Shown here piece by piece: positions 36,041 to 45,499 of a stretch of DNA of 64,000 bases. Both the position numbers and the translations under genes were made by a program. Source of the stretch: Deinococcus roseus (GTDB lineage Bacteria; Deinococcota; Deinococci; Deinococcales; Deinococcaceae); assembly GCF_014646895.1 (NCBI RefSeq), contig NZ_BMOD01000004.1, positions 186,001-250,000 on the forward strand, given 5' to 3'. The stretch's first letter is position 1. Every line of letters begins with the position of its first letter. The notes beneath the pieces were generated by a model. The model was not told the DNA's origin. It made no database searches and was given only the letters and a program-made list of their open reading frames with translations.

Positions 36041-37060
36041 ATGACCACACAGCCAGAACAGGTACTCCACAGTCTGCTGAAGGCCTCCAGTGAGCGCTCC
36101 AGCCGCGATTTCCTCCACGTGCTGGCCCATGAACTGTCCTCCCTTTTTGGCGCAGAACGTGTGCTGGTTGCTGAATCTCTAGACATTTCCAGAGCTCAGG
36201 TGCGTCTGGTTGCGGGTTTTGAAGGGGAAGCAGACCTCACAGATGCCGTGCTGGATGTTTCCACTTTGCCCTGCAACGAAGTGTATGCCGGAGAGGTGGT
36301 GGCTTTCACTGCAGGCCTGCAGGAACAATTTCCACTTGCAGCCCCTTACCAGAGTTACCTGGGCTGGCCCCTGCTGGATGCCACAGGTCAATTGATTGGA
36401 CATTTTGCGCTTTATTCCAGACAGGCAGACCTTGCCTGGGACCAGCAACTGCTGGCCCCTGTTGCACGCATCATGGAGTCTGAAGTGCACCGCATCCTGC
36501 TGGAACGGGAACAGGAGCGGCTGAGCCAGGAGCTCAGTTCATTGAACGAAAAGCTTTTGCAAGAAAGCATTCTGGACCCCCTGACCGGCCTGCTCAACCG
36601 CCAGCATTTCACCCAGTTGCTGCTGGGCGAATTCCTGCGCTTCAAACGGTATGGAGAAAGCTTCGGGCTTTTGACCATTGGGGTGGATGAGTTCCGCCGC
36701 ATCAACGACCGCTTTGGGCACGATGCTGGAGACATGGTGATCAAAGAAGTGGCTGCAGCCATCAATCAGGAAATCCGCCATGGGGTGGACATGACCGCCC
36801 GGCTTTCCGGAGAAGAGTTTGTGGTCCTTGCCGTGCACGCACGCCTGGACAATGCTGCTGTGCTGGCAGAACGCCTGAGGCGTCGTCTGGGACAGCTCAG
36901 TTACACCCTGCCCGAAGGCACCCTGAAAGTCACTTGCTGCGTGGGCATCAGTGTGGTCGCTCCAGAAGACAGCACCTGGGAACAGGTGCTCAAACGGGCC
37001 AACATTGGTCTGTACGAGGCCAAATCCAGGGGTCGCAATCAGGTGGTGGCCTGGGTTTAA
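36041..37060 (+). CDS. GAF-GGDEF diguanylate cyclase-like protein
   Basis: About 339 residues. An N-terminal GAF-type sensor domain (residues about 15-165), a short coiled coil (about 155-185) and a GGDEF domain (about 188-339). The domain starts at LDPLTGLLNRQHF, has INDRFGHDAGDMVIKEVA, and its active-site motif reads SGEEF instead of GGDEF/GGEEF. Ser in the first position is tolerated in some active cyclases, so activity is likely but not certain. I see no RxxD inhibitory site. TATCAT seven bases before ATG 36041 favours that start over ATG 36032. Confidence 0.82.
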   Translation: MTTQPEQVLHSLLKASSERSSRDFLHVLAHELSSLFGAERVLVAESLDISRAQVRLVAGFEGEADLTDAVLDVSTLPCNEVYAGEVVAFTAGLQEQFPLAAPYQSYLGWPLLDATGQLIGHFALYSRQADLAWDQQLLAPVARIMESEVHRILLEREQERLSQELSSLNEKLLQESILDPLTGLLNRQHFTQLLLGEFLRFKRYGESFGLLTIGVDEFRRINDRFGHDAGDMVIKEVAAAINQEIRHGVDMTARLSGEEFVVLAVHARLDNAAVLAERLRRRLGQLSYTLPEGTLKVTCCVGISVVAPEDSTWEQVLKRANIGLYEAKSRGRNQVVAWV

Positions 37061-37082
37061 CCCGCAGAACGGGTCTGTAAAA

Positions 37083-38609
37083 TCAGTTCTGCAGAATCCA
37101 TTCTGCGGCCCGCTCTGCCACCATCATTGTGGGAAACTGGGTGTTGGCTCTGGGCAGTGTGGGCATCACTGAAGCATCTGTGATGTAGAGGTTTTTCAAA
37201 CCCCTCACCTGCAAACGGTCATCGACCACTGCCTGATTGTGGTCTCCCATCTGGCAGGTGCCCACAGGGTGATAGAGGGTTTGCAGGCTGTTCTGCACAT
37301 GAAATTGCAGGTCCTTGTGGGCAGGCAGGAGCTCTTTGCCCTTGAAGGGTTTCAGGGCTGCCTGACTGGCAATCTCGCGGGCCACCTCCAGACCCCGAAT
37401 CAGGGCATAGAGGTCTTCGGGTTCCTGCAGGTAATGGGGATCAATCAGGGGTGGGGACAACGGATCTGAATTCTCCACCCACAAAGAGCCTCTGCTGGAT
37501 GGAGTGAGCAGGGTGGGACCGATGCTGAAAGCAGGCATGGGTGGAGGGGTGATGCCATGGTCCCGGTAGTACACCGGAGCCATGTGGTATTGCAGATCAG
37601 GTGCAGTGAGGCTGGACTGGCTTTTGATGAACCCCCCTGCTTCTGCAATGTTGCTGGTCAGGGGTCCCTGTTTTCTGAGGGCATAGTTGAGCACATGCTG
37701 GGGTTGCAGGGCAGTTTCCAGTGTGTCTGAAGTGGTGGCCTGGAAAATCAGAGGAACGGCTGGGTGGTCTTGCAGGTTGCGGCCCACCCCGGGCAAAGCA
37801 TGTTCCAGAGCTATGCCTGCAGCCTTCAGAATGCGGGGATCTCCAATGCCTGAGTGCATCAACAGATGGGGAGAGTGGATGGCCCCAGCAGTCAGAATCA
37901 CTCCACGGGTGGCAAAAGCATTGCGCACCTCACCTCCCTGCAGGTAAGTCACCCCTCTGGCGATTTTGTTGTGCAGCAAAATGCGCAGCACCTGTGCTCT
38001 GGTTTTGAGGGTGTACCCTGAAATGCCCTGCAGATAGGCATGGTAGGGGGAATGACGCTCTCCCCTGCGGTGGTTGACATGGTAGACCCCAAAACCATTG
38101 GGGTTCCCGTTGTTGAAGTCCTGGGTGGCAGGGTATCCCAGTTGCACTGCAGCCCGCAAAAACGCTCTGGTGATGGGATGGGTGAATTCCCGCTCACTGA
38201 CCCGCATGGGGCCGCCCTGTCCATGCTGGGGGGTTTTCAGGAAGTGCCCTTCGATGCGTTGAAAATAAGGCAGCACCTGATCCCAGGACCAATCTGCTCC
38301 CCAGGCAGCGTAATCTTGCTGGTGTCCCCACATCACGATCATGGCATTGATGGCCCCGGACCCGCCCAGGGTTTTGCCTCTGGGCCAGTAAAGGGTCCTG
38401 CCCAGCAGGTGCCTCTGGGGCTGGGTGTACAGCTGCCAGTCATAGGTGGTTCGGAACAGTTGACTGAACGCAGCGGGAATCTTGATGCGGGGATCGTGAT
38501 CCCTTCCTCCGGCTTCCAGCAGCAGCACGCTGGCTCCCGCATCCAGCAACCTGCGGGTGACCACACATCCTGCACTGCCTGCGCCGATCACGATGAAGTC
38601 ATGGGTCAT
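37083..38609 (-). CDS. GMC-family FAD oxidoreductase
   Basis: 508 residues of the glucose-methanol-choline oxidoreductase family. FAD-binding motif VIGAGSAGCVV (residues 6-16) at the N-terminus, GMC signature near WPRGKTLGGSGAINAM, and catalytic His region LYHPVGTCQMGD near the C-terminus. Closest in feel to choline or alcohol dehydrogenases. No signal peptide. Substrate is not determinable from sequence. Ends 22 bases from the convergent GGDEF gene. Confidence 0.9.
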   Translation of the reverse strand: MTHDFIVIGAGSAGCVVTRRLLDAGASVLLLEAGGRDHDPRIKIPAAFSQLFRTTYDWQLYTQPQRHLLGRTLYWPRGKTLGGSGAINAMIVMWGHQQDYAAWGADWSWDQVLPYFQRIEGHFLKTPQHGQGGPMRVSEREFTHPITRAFLRAAVQLGYPATQDFNNGNPNGFGVYHVNHRRGERHSPYHAYLQGISGYTLKTRAQVLRILLHNKIARGVTYLQGGEVRNAFATRGVILTAGAIHSPHLLMHSGIGDPRILKAAGIALEHALPGVGRNLQDHPAVPLIFQATTSDTLETALQPQHVLNYALRKQGPLTSNIAEAGGFIKSQSSLTAPDLQYHMAPVYYRDHGITPPPMPAFSIGPTLLTPSSRGSLWVENSDPLSPPLIDPHYLQEPEDLYALIRGLEVAREIASQAALKPFKGKELLPAHKDLQFHVQNSLQTLYHPVGTCQMGDHNQAVVDDRLQVRGLKNLYITDASVMPTLPRANTQFPTMMVAERAAEWILQN

Positions 38610-38682
38610 GGTGTAGCCTTCAGCCTACCAGATGGGAACAGGCAAGTGATCTGTCACCCATTTTAAACTCAGTATAAAAATC

Positions 38683-38691
38683 TGCTATGAT
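38683..38691 (+). promoter_or_regulatory. Extended -10 of thioesterase gene
   Basis: TGC-TATGAT, ten bases before ATG 38702. It covers the earlier ATGs at 38687 and 38690, which therefore cannot be starts of this transcript. Confidence 0.5.
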
Positions 38692-38701
38692 GGGGGCACC
38701 T

Positions 38702-39151
38702 ATGCAAACCGAAATGCTCAACCAGATGCTGGCAACGGTTCCCTTCAATGGCTGGATGAATGTGCAGGTCACCGGGCTGCAAAAAGGTGCAGCCACCTGC
38801 ACCCTGGAACCCCGCAGAGAACTGCTCAACCACATTGGCACCCTGCATGCTGCAGTGCAATTTGGATTGGCGGAATCCGCCTGTGGTGCAGCCATCGCCA
38901 GTTCCCTCCCTGGAGGCCTTCTGGCTTACACCCCCCTGATCACCAGAGTGGACTTTCAGTATCTTGCAGCCCTGAAAGGCAAAGGCACTGCCCGGGCACA
39001 AATTGCAGAAGATGCCCTGGAAAACCTGCTTTCAGAGCTGGAAGTTGCAGGCAGAACCCGCGTCAATGTGCAGGTGGAAGTCACAGGAGAAGATGGTGTG
39101 GTTGCCGCTGCTGGCACGCTGGAGTGGTACGTGCGCAAAAACCAGAATTGA
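38702..39151 (+). CDS. Hot-dog fold thioesterase-like protein (DUF4442/PaaI type)
   Basis: 149 residues of the hot-dog fold, with LLNHIGTLHAAVQFGLAESA, the helix motif where PaaI/DUF4442 proteins put their active-site residues. Likely acts on an acyl-CoA; the substrate is unknown. I choose ATG 38702 because the earlier in-frame ATGs lie on the -10 element and the GGGGGC run is in ribosome-site position. Confidence 0.8.
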   Translation: MQTEMLNQMLATVPFNGWMNVQVTGLQKGAATCTLEPRRELLNHIGTLHAAVQFGLAESACGAAIASSLPGGLLAYTPLITRVDFQYLAALKGKGTARAQIAEDALENLLSELEVAGRTRVNVQVEVTGEDGVVAAAGTLEWYVRKNQN

Positions 39152-39161
39152 TCTCCTGAAG

Positions 39162-39199
39162 CAAGCAAAGAACCCCGAACATTCGGGGTTCTTTGCTTG
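39162..39199. terminator. Strong bidirectional terminator
   Basis: A perfect 18-base inverted repeat (39162-39179 with 39182-39199) containing AAAGAACCCCGAA and its complement, with a two-base loop. Confidence 0.92.
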
Positions 39200-39318
39200 T
39201 GGGAAGTTGCGGAGCGCAGATCAGGTTGAAGGGCAGCAATCAGAAAGGTGACGGAGGGTCTGAAGAGGCAGAGAAGAGATGGAGAGAGACATTGAAGAGG
39301 AAAGGTGAGGTGTGAGGA

Positions 39319-41283
39319 TCAGGGTTGCCAGTTGCCGCCACTGTAGGTGACAGGACCCGTGGAAGGCACGGTGTAGCTGCGGTTGCTTCCACCTTCCCAG
39401 GTGACCGCTGCATTGTTGTCTCCGGGTTTCTTGATGAATTTGAACTGGACGGCTCCGGCAGGCAGGGTGGCCGTGGTCTTCCAGGTGCACACCGAACCCG
39501 AGCAGTTGCTGGCCGTCATGGGCAGGGCATTTGCGGTGTTCCATGCACCCAGTTCGGTGGTGTTGCCCACCAGATAGAGGCTCTGGCCCACCCAGGTGCT
39601 GGCAGAAACCTGGAACGTCACAGCAGTACCCGTGGGAGGTGGCGGGGTGCCGCCTGCCTTATAGATGGCCATGCTCTGGGCTGGAATGCTGACGGGGAGG
39701 CTTCCACTGGTCACGGTGGCAGTGGATGGAGCGCCTGCAGCCAGTTGATCGGTGAAGACCGTTCCATTGGTCAGGGCTGCTTTGTCGGTGGCACTGATTC
39801 CGCTGCTCTGAATGGGCACATTGATGCTGGAGGTGGAGGTGGAGGTGTTGATCACCACCACAATGCGGTTGCTGCCACTGCCCCGGTAATAGGCAAACAC
39901 GTTCTGTCCGCCATTGGGACGCCAGAGTTCAGTGTAACTGCCTTTCCAGAGGGCTTCGTTGCTGGTGCGAATGCCGGTGAGTTTCTTCAGGTAATCGTAG
40001 GTGGCTTTGGGGGTTGCGCCACCTGCCAGGAATCCGCTGGCCGTGGTGTTTCTGCCGGTGTCGGTCCAGGCCCAGGAAGGCATGTCTTTGCGGTTGTCCG
40101 GGTCCGTTCCGCCGTACATCCCGATTTCATCTCCGTAGTAGATTTGCGGAATACCAGGAACCGTGAACAGGGAGCCCAGAGCCAGCTGGTAACGCTTGCG
40201 AATATCGGTTTCAGCCACACCTGCGCCAGGTTCGTTGAGGAAACGCTGCACATCGTGGTTGTCCAGCAAATTGATGGTCAGCAGGGAGCGGTCTGCACCC
40301 CAGGTGGTGTAATAGCTGCTGATCTTGCTGGCCAGAATGTCCAGGCTTCCTCCCTTGGCAATGGAATCCACAAAGGCTTTTCTGAGCGGGAAGTTGATCA
40401 CCGAATCAAAGCCAGCATTCATGAAGGGGGTCAGGTCGCTGGGGTTGGTGTCGTAGAAGGCTTCTGCAAAAGTGAACACATTGGCTTTGGCTGCATTGAT
40501 GCCCGGAACCCAGCTGCCAGACCAGTAGCTGTTGGGAACGTGTCGGGCGGTGTCCATGCGAATGGAGTCCACATTGTAGGTGGTGACCCACTGCTTGGAA
40601 AGGTTGGTCAGGTAACTGGCCACTGCACTGTTTTCCTGAGCAAAGTCAGGCAGGGCGTACAGGTCACAGTAAATGTCTGGATCGCCCAGATAAGTGCACT
40701 GGGGCTTGGGGGGGTGAATCCAGCTGGGTTGCTGGGTGGTGATGGGTGCCCCCACCCCTCCGTGGTTGACCACCATGTCCATGATGTATTTCATGTTGTA
40801 GGTGCTGTTGTGCATGGTGGTGATCAGGTTGGTGAGGTCTGTACCACTGCCCAGTTTGGGTTCGATGTTGATGTTGCCCGGGTAGCTGTATTTGGGCCAG
40901 TAGCCGTGATAGCCACAAGAACCGTCACTCTGTTGACCCACCTGTTCATAAACGGGAGTGGTCCAGATGGCCGTGGCACCCAGATCCTTGATGTAAGCCA
41001 GCTTGTTTTGCAAACCCTGGAGGTCGCCCCCGTGAAATTTGCGGGCATTGGCAGGGTCAAAACAGTTGGCCGATCCAGCATTGTCATTGGCAGTGTTGCC
41101 ATTGGAGAACCGGTCTGTGAAGAGCAGGTAGATCACCTGTTTGCGCCAGTCATCAATGGCGCTTCCACTGATGGTCTGGGGTTTGATGCTGGTCTGGTTG
41201 GACAGAGAAACCTGGGGGGTCTGCTGGCTGCAGGCGGCAAGAGACAGGGTCAGCAGGGCCAATACACCATGACGTTTCTTCAC
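39319..41283 (-). CDS. GH13 alpha-amylase lipoprotein with CBM20
   Basis: Starch-degrading enzyme displayed on the cell surface. 654 residues from a GTG with AGGAG nine bases upstream. Lipobox LAAC (Cys18) follows the signal. The GH13 barrel (about 45-440) has DMVVNHGG, SIRMDTARH (nucleophile Asp244), TFAEAF (acid Glu274) and LLDNHD (Asp344). A beta-sandwich follows, then a C-terminal starch-binding CBM20 (about 560-654; TWVGQSLYLVGNTTELGAW). A TATCAT lies about 50 bases upstream. Feeds maltodextrins to the uptake and GH65 systems elsewhere in the window; that link is inference. Confidence 0.93.
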   Translation of the reverse strand: MKKRHGVLALLTLSLAACSQQTPQVSLSNQTSIKPQTISGSAIDDWRKQVIYLLFTDRFSNGNTANDNAGSANCFDPANARKFHGGDLQGLQNKLAYIKDLGATAIWTTPVYEQVGQQSDGSCGYHGYWPKYSYPGNINIEPKLGSGTDLTNLITTMHNSTYNMKYIMDMVVNHGGVGAPITTQQPSWIHPPKPQCTYLGDPDIYCDLYALPDFAQENSAVASYLTNLSKQWVTTYNVDSIRMDTARHVPNSYWSGSWVPGINAAKANVFTFAEAFYDTNPSDLTPFMNAGFDSVINFPLRKAFVDSIAKGGSLDILASKISSYYTTWGADRSLLTINLLDNHDVQRFLNEPGAGVAETDIRKRYQLALGSLFTVPGIPQIYYGDEIGMYGGTDPDNRKDMPSWAWTDTGRNTTASGFLAGGATPKATYDYLKKLTGIRTSNEALWKGSYTELWRPNGGQNVFAYYRGSGSNRIVVVINTSTSTSSINVPIQSSGISATDKAALTNGTVFTDQLAAGAPSTATVTSGSLPVSIPAQSMAIYKAGGTPPPPTGTAVTFQVSASTWVGQSLYLVGNTTELGAWNTANALPMTASNCSGSVCTWKTTATLPAGAVQFKFIKKPGDNNAAVTWEGGSNRSYTVPSTGPVTYSGGNWQP

Positions 41284-41435
41284 GGAGGAGTGCTCCTTTC
41301 AGGCTTGGTGGTTGATTTGTTTGTGTTGAATAGATGATAGCCCATTGGTGCTTAAACTGGAAGCAATTCCAGGATTGTATACAGCGATTTGTCTATACAT
41401 ATATTCAAAATGATCACAACTTCATATTTTCAAAT

Positions 41436-41474
41436 TCGGTTTCTCGCAAGGGCGCATGGAAACCGAGGTTTTTT
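41436..41474 (+). ncRNA. Orphan hairpin with T-tract, possible small-RNA end
   Basis: TCGGTTTC (41436-41443) pairs perfectly with GAAACCGA (41459-41466), loop 15 bases, then GG and six T. A TATACAT promoter-like box lies about 45 bases upstream. No coding sequence is associated. Confidence 0.3.
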
Positions 41475-41750
41475 AAAACGACCAAAAGAATATTTCTCTT
41501 ACTGGACGCATTTTTCTGTAAACCTGCCTTCCGATGCACCTGCACAGGACAATGACAAGAATAATATTTTGCAATACTTACTTTTCTTTTAATTGTCAAT
41601 TTGCCACCTTGCCTCCCAGCGAATACGCTGTCAGAACAGAGAGCATTCCGAAGGTGCATGATTAAAAGTAATCAACTATCACAATGATTCTCAAAGGCTT
41701 CTGCTGCACCTCTGCAAAAATCCCGTTGTTCCATTTTGGGTCAGTCCAAC

Positions 41751-41778
41751 AAAAAAGTGCCTTCTGTAAGGCACTTTT
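41751..41778 (-). terminator. Terminator after TPR gene
   Basis: AAAAGTGCCTT/AAGGCACTTTT, loop four bases; T-run on the minus strand. Confidence 0.88.
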
Positions 41779-41795
41779 GAGCAGAATTTTGTCTC

Positions 41796-43193
41796 TCAAT
41801 TGAGGGTGCGCTGGTCTGCCTGCTGCAGCACATCTTTGGCACGGGACACATACCCCTGCAGCGTCAAATACCAGTCATCGCTGGGATCAGTGAATTTCAG
41901 GGCCTGCTCTGCATGCACCAGAATGTGGTCAGGCTGTGCGAAACCCTGCTGCACCAGAATGTCTGCCATCATCTGCTGGGACACCAGCCATTCCCTTCCC
42001 CCTTCTGCTGCCGTGTCTGCCACACGCTGATAATGGTTCAGGGCCTCGTCCAGGTGGTAGTAATCCATGGCAATGTTGCCCAGCACCAGACTGGCCGGCA
42101 CCACAGCACCCTGTTCAAGGGCATCCTGGGCCAGGGTTTCTGCTTCGGTCAGACGACCCATGCGGTATTCGGCATCGGCCAGATCTGCCTGGGCTTCTGG
42201 AAGGTAGGCATAATCCGGGTCACGCAGCACCTGTTGCAAGTTTTCCAGGGCTTCCAGGGGCTGATCGCTGTCCAGATGGGCAATGCCAATTTCATGCAGG
42301 CAGTAACTGGCTTCTGTCTCGGTCAAATTGAGGGCATCTTTGAAGTGCACCAGAGCCTCTGCTGGACGGCCAAGCCCCATCAGGGCCTGTCCAAACACCA
42401 GGGCCACCCCATAACTGGGGTCTCCCAGTTCTTTTTCCAGACGGTCTGCCTCTTCAATCCATTTCAGGGCATCCGGATAATGGCTCTGGTTCAGGTGCAC
42501 CTGGGCCAGGGTGTAGGCATATTGCAACTTCTGCTCTGGTGTCACCAGGTCCAGATAGGACTCGATGAATTCCAGCAATTTCTGGGCATCTGAAAGCTCA
42601 TTCTGGGAAAGCAGCACATTGGACAGATCCAGGCTGAGCACAAACTGGTGCCAGGGGACTTTGACCAGCCTGAGTGCCGAGCGGTATTCCTCTCCCGCAG
42701 GTTGAAATTCTCCGGCCTGATCCAGCAATTTGCCATACCAGGCATGAAAACGCCATTTCAGGTGTTCTGGTAACCTGTCCTCTGCCAGAACATGCAAGAT
42801 GTCACGGGCCTGCTGGTCTTCTCCGAGGTTCATCAGGGTGCATGCCGCAAAAAAACGGCTGGTGTCATCTCCCTGGGTTCCGGCCAGAGCGTCTTCGCTG
42901 GCATCTTCTGTGTCTTCGCCATAACTCAGAAAGAAACCCCTCAACACCTGAAAACGGGGCGTCTCTGCCAGGGTTTCATCGAGTTCTGCAGCAGACATCA
43001 GGGCACCCAGTCCTTCGTCGATCAACTCAGGGCCGTGCAAAGCGTACAATTCAGCAGCCAGCAGGGCCAGTTGTGCCCGTTCCTGCTCGCTTTTTTTCGG
43101 GTAAATCTGATCCAGGGTCTGGAAGGCCAGGTCAAAACGGTCTTCCTGCATCACCTGGTGGATGTAATTGATGGTGTCTTGCAACCCTTCCAA
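41796..43193 (-). CDS. Tetratricopeptide-repeat protein
   Basis: 465 residues made almost entirely of helical TPR-like pairs, for example ALKWIEEADRLEKELGD, AEALVHFKDALNLTE and LEALENLQQVLRD, with no signal peptide. The protein is strongly acidic. Probably a cytoplasmic scaffold; partners unknown. The start is taken as TTG 43193; ATG 43151 within the same frame is an alternative. Confidence 0.8.
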   Translation of the reverse strand: MEGLQDTINYIHQVMQEDRFDLAFQTLDQIYPKKSEQERAQLALLAAELYALHGPELIDEGLGALMSAAELDETLAETPRFQVLRGFFLSYGEDTEDASEDALAGTQGDDTSRFFAACTLMNLGEDQQARDILHVLAEDRLPEHLKWRFHAWYGKLLDQAGEFQPAGEEYRSALRLVKVPWHQFVLSLDLSNVLLSQNELSDAQKLLEFIESYLDLVTPEQKLQYAYTLAQVHLNQSHYPDALKWIEEADRLEKELGDPSYGVALVFGQALMGLGRPAEALVHFKDALNLTETEASYCLHEIGIAHLDSDQPLEALENLQQVLRDPDYAYLPEAQADLADAEYRMGRLTEAETLAQDALEQGAVVPASLVLGNIAMDYYHLDEALNHYQRVADTAAEGGREWLVSQQMMADILVQQGFAQPDHILVHAEQALKFTDPSDDWYLTLQGYVSRAKDVLQQADQRTLN

Positions 43194-43543
43194 CCTATTT
43201 CACACTCCCTCAGTTGGGATAGTTTATCTTATATCAGCGTTCAGCAGTCAGCCTTCAGTCAACAGCCAATAGCATGATTTTATTGTGCGTGTTCTTGCAC
43301 AGGGGATCAAAGGAAGGTTCCAGGGTGGTCTTGCTATTGCAGGTCCTATTTTCACATCAAATGCTCATTTTTTACTGCCAAAACGCTGATCCTGACCTTT
43401 GAACAACCCGCACCAGATCTGCAATTGTACCGCTGACCGCTGAAGGCTGGTGTCCACCTGCTGTTTCCTCCCCACCTTTGGGTGTTTTCTAATAATCATC
43501 TCTCACTTGAGTCTGGTACACTCAAGTTGTTGGAGGTTCAGTC
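43194..43543. other. Intergenic region upstream of ftsH, 350 bp
   Basis: Contains CAGCCTTCAG-type sequence at 43235-43252 and its inverted counterpart at 43433-43448 flanking about 180 bases, then the HspR-type operator and promoter of ftsH. No gene seen. Confidence 0.55.
43506..43526 (+). promoter_or_regulatory. Perfect HAIR (HspR) operator over ftsH promoter
   Basis: CTTGAGT (43506-43512), seven bases, ACTCAAG (43520-43526): the exact HAIR consensus known for HspR. An extended -10, TGG-TACACT (43514-43522), lies in its centre, so bound repressor would block the polymerase. The transcript would start near 43529. Confidence 0.9.
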
Positions 43544-45406
43544 TTGATACGCATACAGCCCTGGTTTCTGGTTTTGATCGTCCTGATCGCACTCGCGGTC
43601 ATCACCGGATCAAACGGAGTCTCGAGAACTTCGGAAGTCAGTTACACCACATTCACGCAACTCGTCAAAGACCAAAAAGTTGAATCTGTTGAAATCGATG
43701 GCAGTGCCTCAACGGCCTATGTCAAGTTGATTGCACCTGAAGATGTTGCCACTGTGAATGGACAGGACAAGTCCATCAGTGTCTTCAGGGTCAATCTGGT
43801 TTCCGATGCCAGCATTCCCGATTCCACCCTCATTCCCGACCTGAAAGAAGCCGGTGTTCAAGTCCACAGGCAGTTGCCCAACCAGTGGTGGGGTTTGCTG
43901 CTCTCCTTCGGGCCCGTGCTCTTGCTGGTGGCCCTCTTCTACTTTGTGTTCATGCGGGCACAGGGCGGACAGAGCCAGGTCTTCCAGTTCGGACAGTCCC
44001 GTGCCAAACGGTATGGCAAGGAAAACAAGGTTCCCACCAAGTTCTCTGATGTGGCTGGCCATGAAGAAGCCAAACGCGAACTGGTGGAGGTGGTGGATTT
44101 CCTGAAAAACCCCACCAAGTATCACCAGATTGGCGCAGAGATCCCCAAGGGCGTCTTGCTGGTGGGCCCTCCCGGAACCGGTAAAACCCTGCTGGCCCGT
44201 GCCGTTGCAGGTGAAGCCGATGTTCCTTTCTTCACCGTCAGTGCTTCCGAGTTCATGGAGATGTTCGTCGGGGTGGGTGCCAGCCGTGTGCGCACCCTCT
44301 TTGATGAAGCCCGCAAAGGTGCTCCCGCCATCATCTTCATCGACGAGATCGACTCGATTGGCCGCAAACGTGGTGCAGGCATTGGTGGGGGTCACGATGA
44401 GCGTGAACAGACCCTCAACCAGATCCTCTCCGAGATGGACGGCTTCGACAAGACCTCCAGTGTGATCGTGCTGGGTGCCACCAACCGTCCTGACATTCTG
44501 GACCCTGCCCTGCTGCGTCCCGGACGTTTTGACCGTCAGGTCACCATCGATCTGCCCAACCTCAAAGAGCGTGAAGCCATCCTGAAAGTGCACATGCGCA
44601 ACAAACCCATTGCTGAAGATGTCAGCCTGGATGAGCTGTCCCGTGCCACCTCTTACTTCAGTGGTGCAGACCTCAAAAACCTGGTGAACGAGGCTGCCCT
44701 GGAAGCAGGTCGCGTCAACAAGACCCGCATAGAGATGCACGACTTCTACCGCGCGCTGGACAAGATCACCCTGGGTCTGGAAAACTCCAGCCTCACCATC
44801 ACCGAAGAAGAGCGCAAAGCCATTGCTTACCACGAAGCCGGGCACGCTGTGGCTGCTGCTGTGCTTCCCGGAACGGACCGCCTGCAGAAAGTCTCCATCA
44901 TCCCCAGAGGCCGTGCCCTTGGTGCAGCCTTCTACCTGCCTGAAGAGCGCGCCATGGTCAGCCAGGAAAAACTGGAAAACCAGCTGGTGTACACCCTCGG
45001 AGGCCGCGCTGCAGAAGAAATCTTCATCGGTCAGATTTCCACTGGTGCTTCCAATGACTTCAAACAGGCCATGACCGTCGCCAAACGCATGGTGCTGGAA
45101 TGGGGCATGGGCGAGAACTTCCGCAACATGGCCTTCGGGTCAGACTCTGGTCCAGTGTTCCTCGGAGAAGACATTGCCCACCGCAAAGACTTCTCTGACC
45201 ACACCGCCAGATTGGTGGATGAAGATGTCAAACGCATCCTGGACAATGCTTACGAGCGTGCCAAGAGCGTCTTGAGGGAATACGCCGGAGCCATGCATGA
45301 GGTGTCCCGCTTGCTGCTGGAAACCGAAATGATCACCGGAGACACTGTCCGTGAAGCCATCAAACGCAATGGGCTGTCCAAGGAAGCTTACCCTTCCATC
45401 TCCTGA
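43544..45406 (+). CDS. ftsH: ATP-dependent zinc metalloprotease FtsH
   Basis: Membrane AAA+ protease that extracts and degrades membrane and regulatory proteins. 620 residues from TTG 43544 with TGGAGG seven bases upstream. Two membrane segments (about 4-22 and 112-131) bracket a periplasmic loop. AAA module: Walker [10 protein letters not shown] (near 208), Walker B IIFIDEID, second region of homology [20 protein letters not shown]. Zinc site HEAGH at residues 430-434. Expression is probably repressed by HspR through the HAIR element 18 bases upstream. Confidence 0.97.
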   Translation: MIRIQPWFLVLIVLIALAVITGSNGVSRTSEVSYTTFTQLVKDQKVESVEIDGSASTAYVKLIAPEDVATVNGQDKSISVFRVNLVSDASIPDSTLIPDLKEAGVQVHRQLPNQWWGLLLSFGPVLLLVALFYFVFMRAQGGQSQVFQFGQSRAKRYGKENKVPTKFSDVAGHEEAKRELVEVVDFLKNPTKYHQIGAEIPKGVLLVGPPGTGKTLLARAVAGEADVPFFTVSASEFMEMFVGVGASRVRTLFDEARKGAPAIIFIDEIDSIGRKRGAGIGGGHDEREQTLNQILSEMDGFDKTSSVIVLGATNRPDILDPALLRPGRFDRQVTIDLPNLKEREAILKVHMRNKPIAEDVSLDELSRATSYFSGADLKNLVNEAALEAGRVNKTRIEMHDFYRALDKITLGLENSSLTITEEERKAIAYHEAGHAVAAAVLPGTDRLQKVSIIPRGRALGAAFYLPEERAMVSQEKLENQLVYTLGGRAAEEIFIGQISTGASNDFKQAMTVAKRMVLEWGMGENFRNMAFGSDSGPVFLGEDIAHRKDFSDHTARLVDEDVKRILDNAYERAKSVLREYAGAMHEVSRLLLETEMITGDTVREAIKRNGLSKEAYPSIS

Positions 45407-45499
45407 ACAGGTAAAACCTTAACCATACACAAATGAGGGGGACGCACCCCCTCCATATTTTTTATAGAATACTTGGAGAACCATTGGAGGTAGAAAGTC

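Larger units (their letters stand above)
41284..41795. other. AT-rich intergenic region, 510 bp
   Basis: Upstream region of the amylase gene plus the 3' flank of the TPR gene. It has GTATAC-type boxes around 41378-41402, a terminator-like hairpin at 41436-41474 that belongs to no gene, and the TPR-gene terminator at 41751-41778. Candidate short frames within it show no protein-like features. Confidence 0.6.

Noticed and set aside
41334..41659. Short frames of 67-81 residues in the amylase upstream region
   Set aside because: AT-rich, no ribosome site, no protein-like pattern, overlapping each other on both strands.
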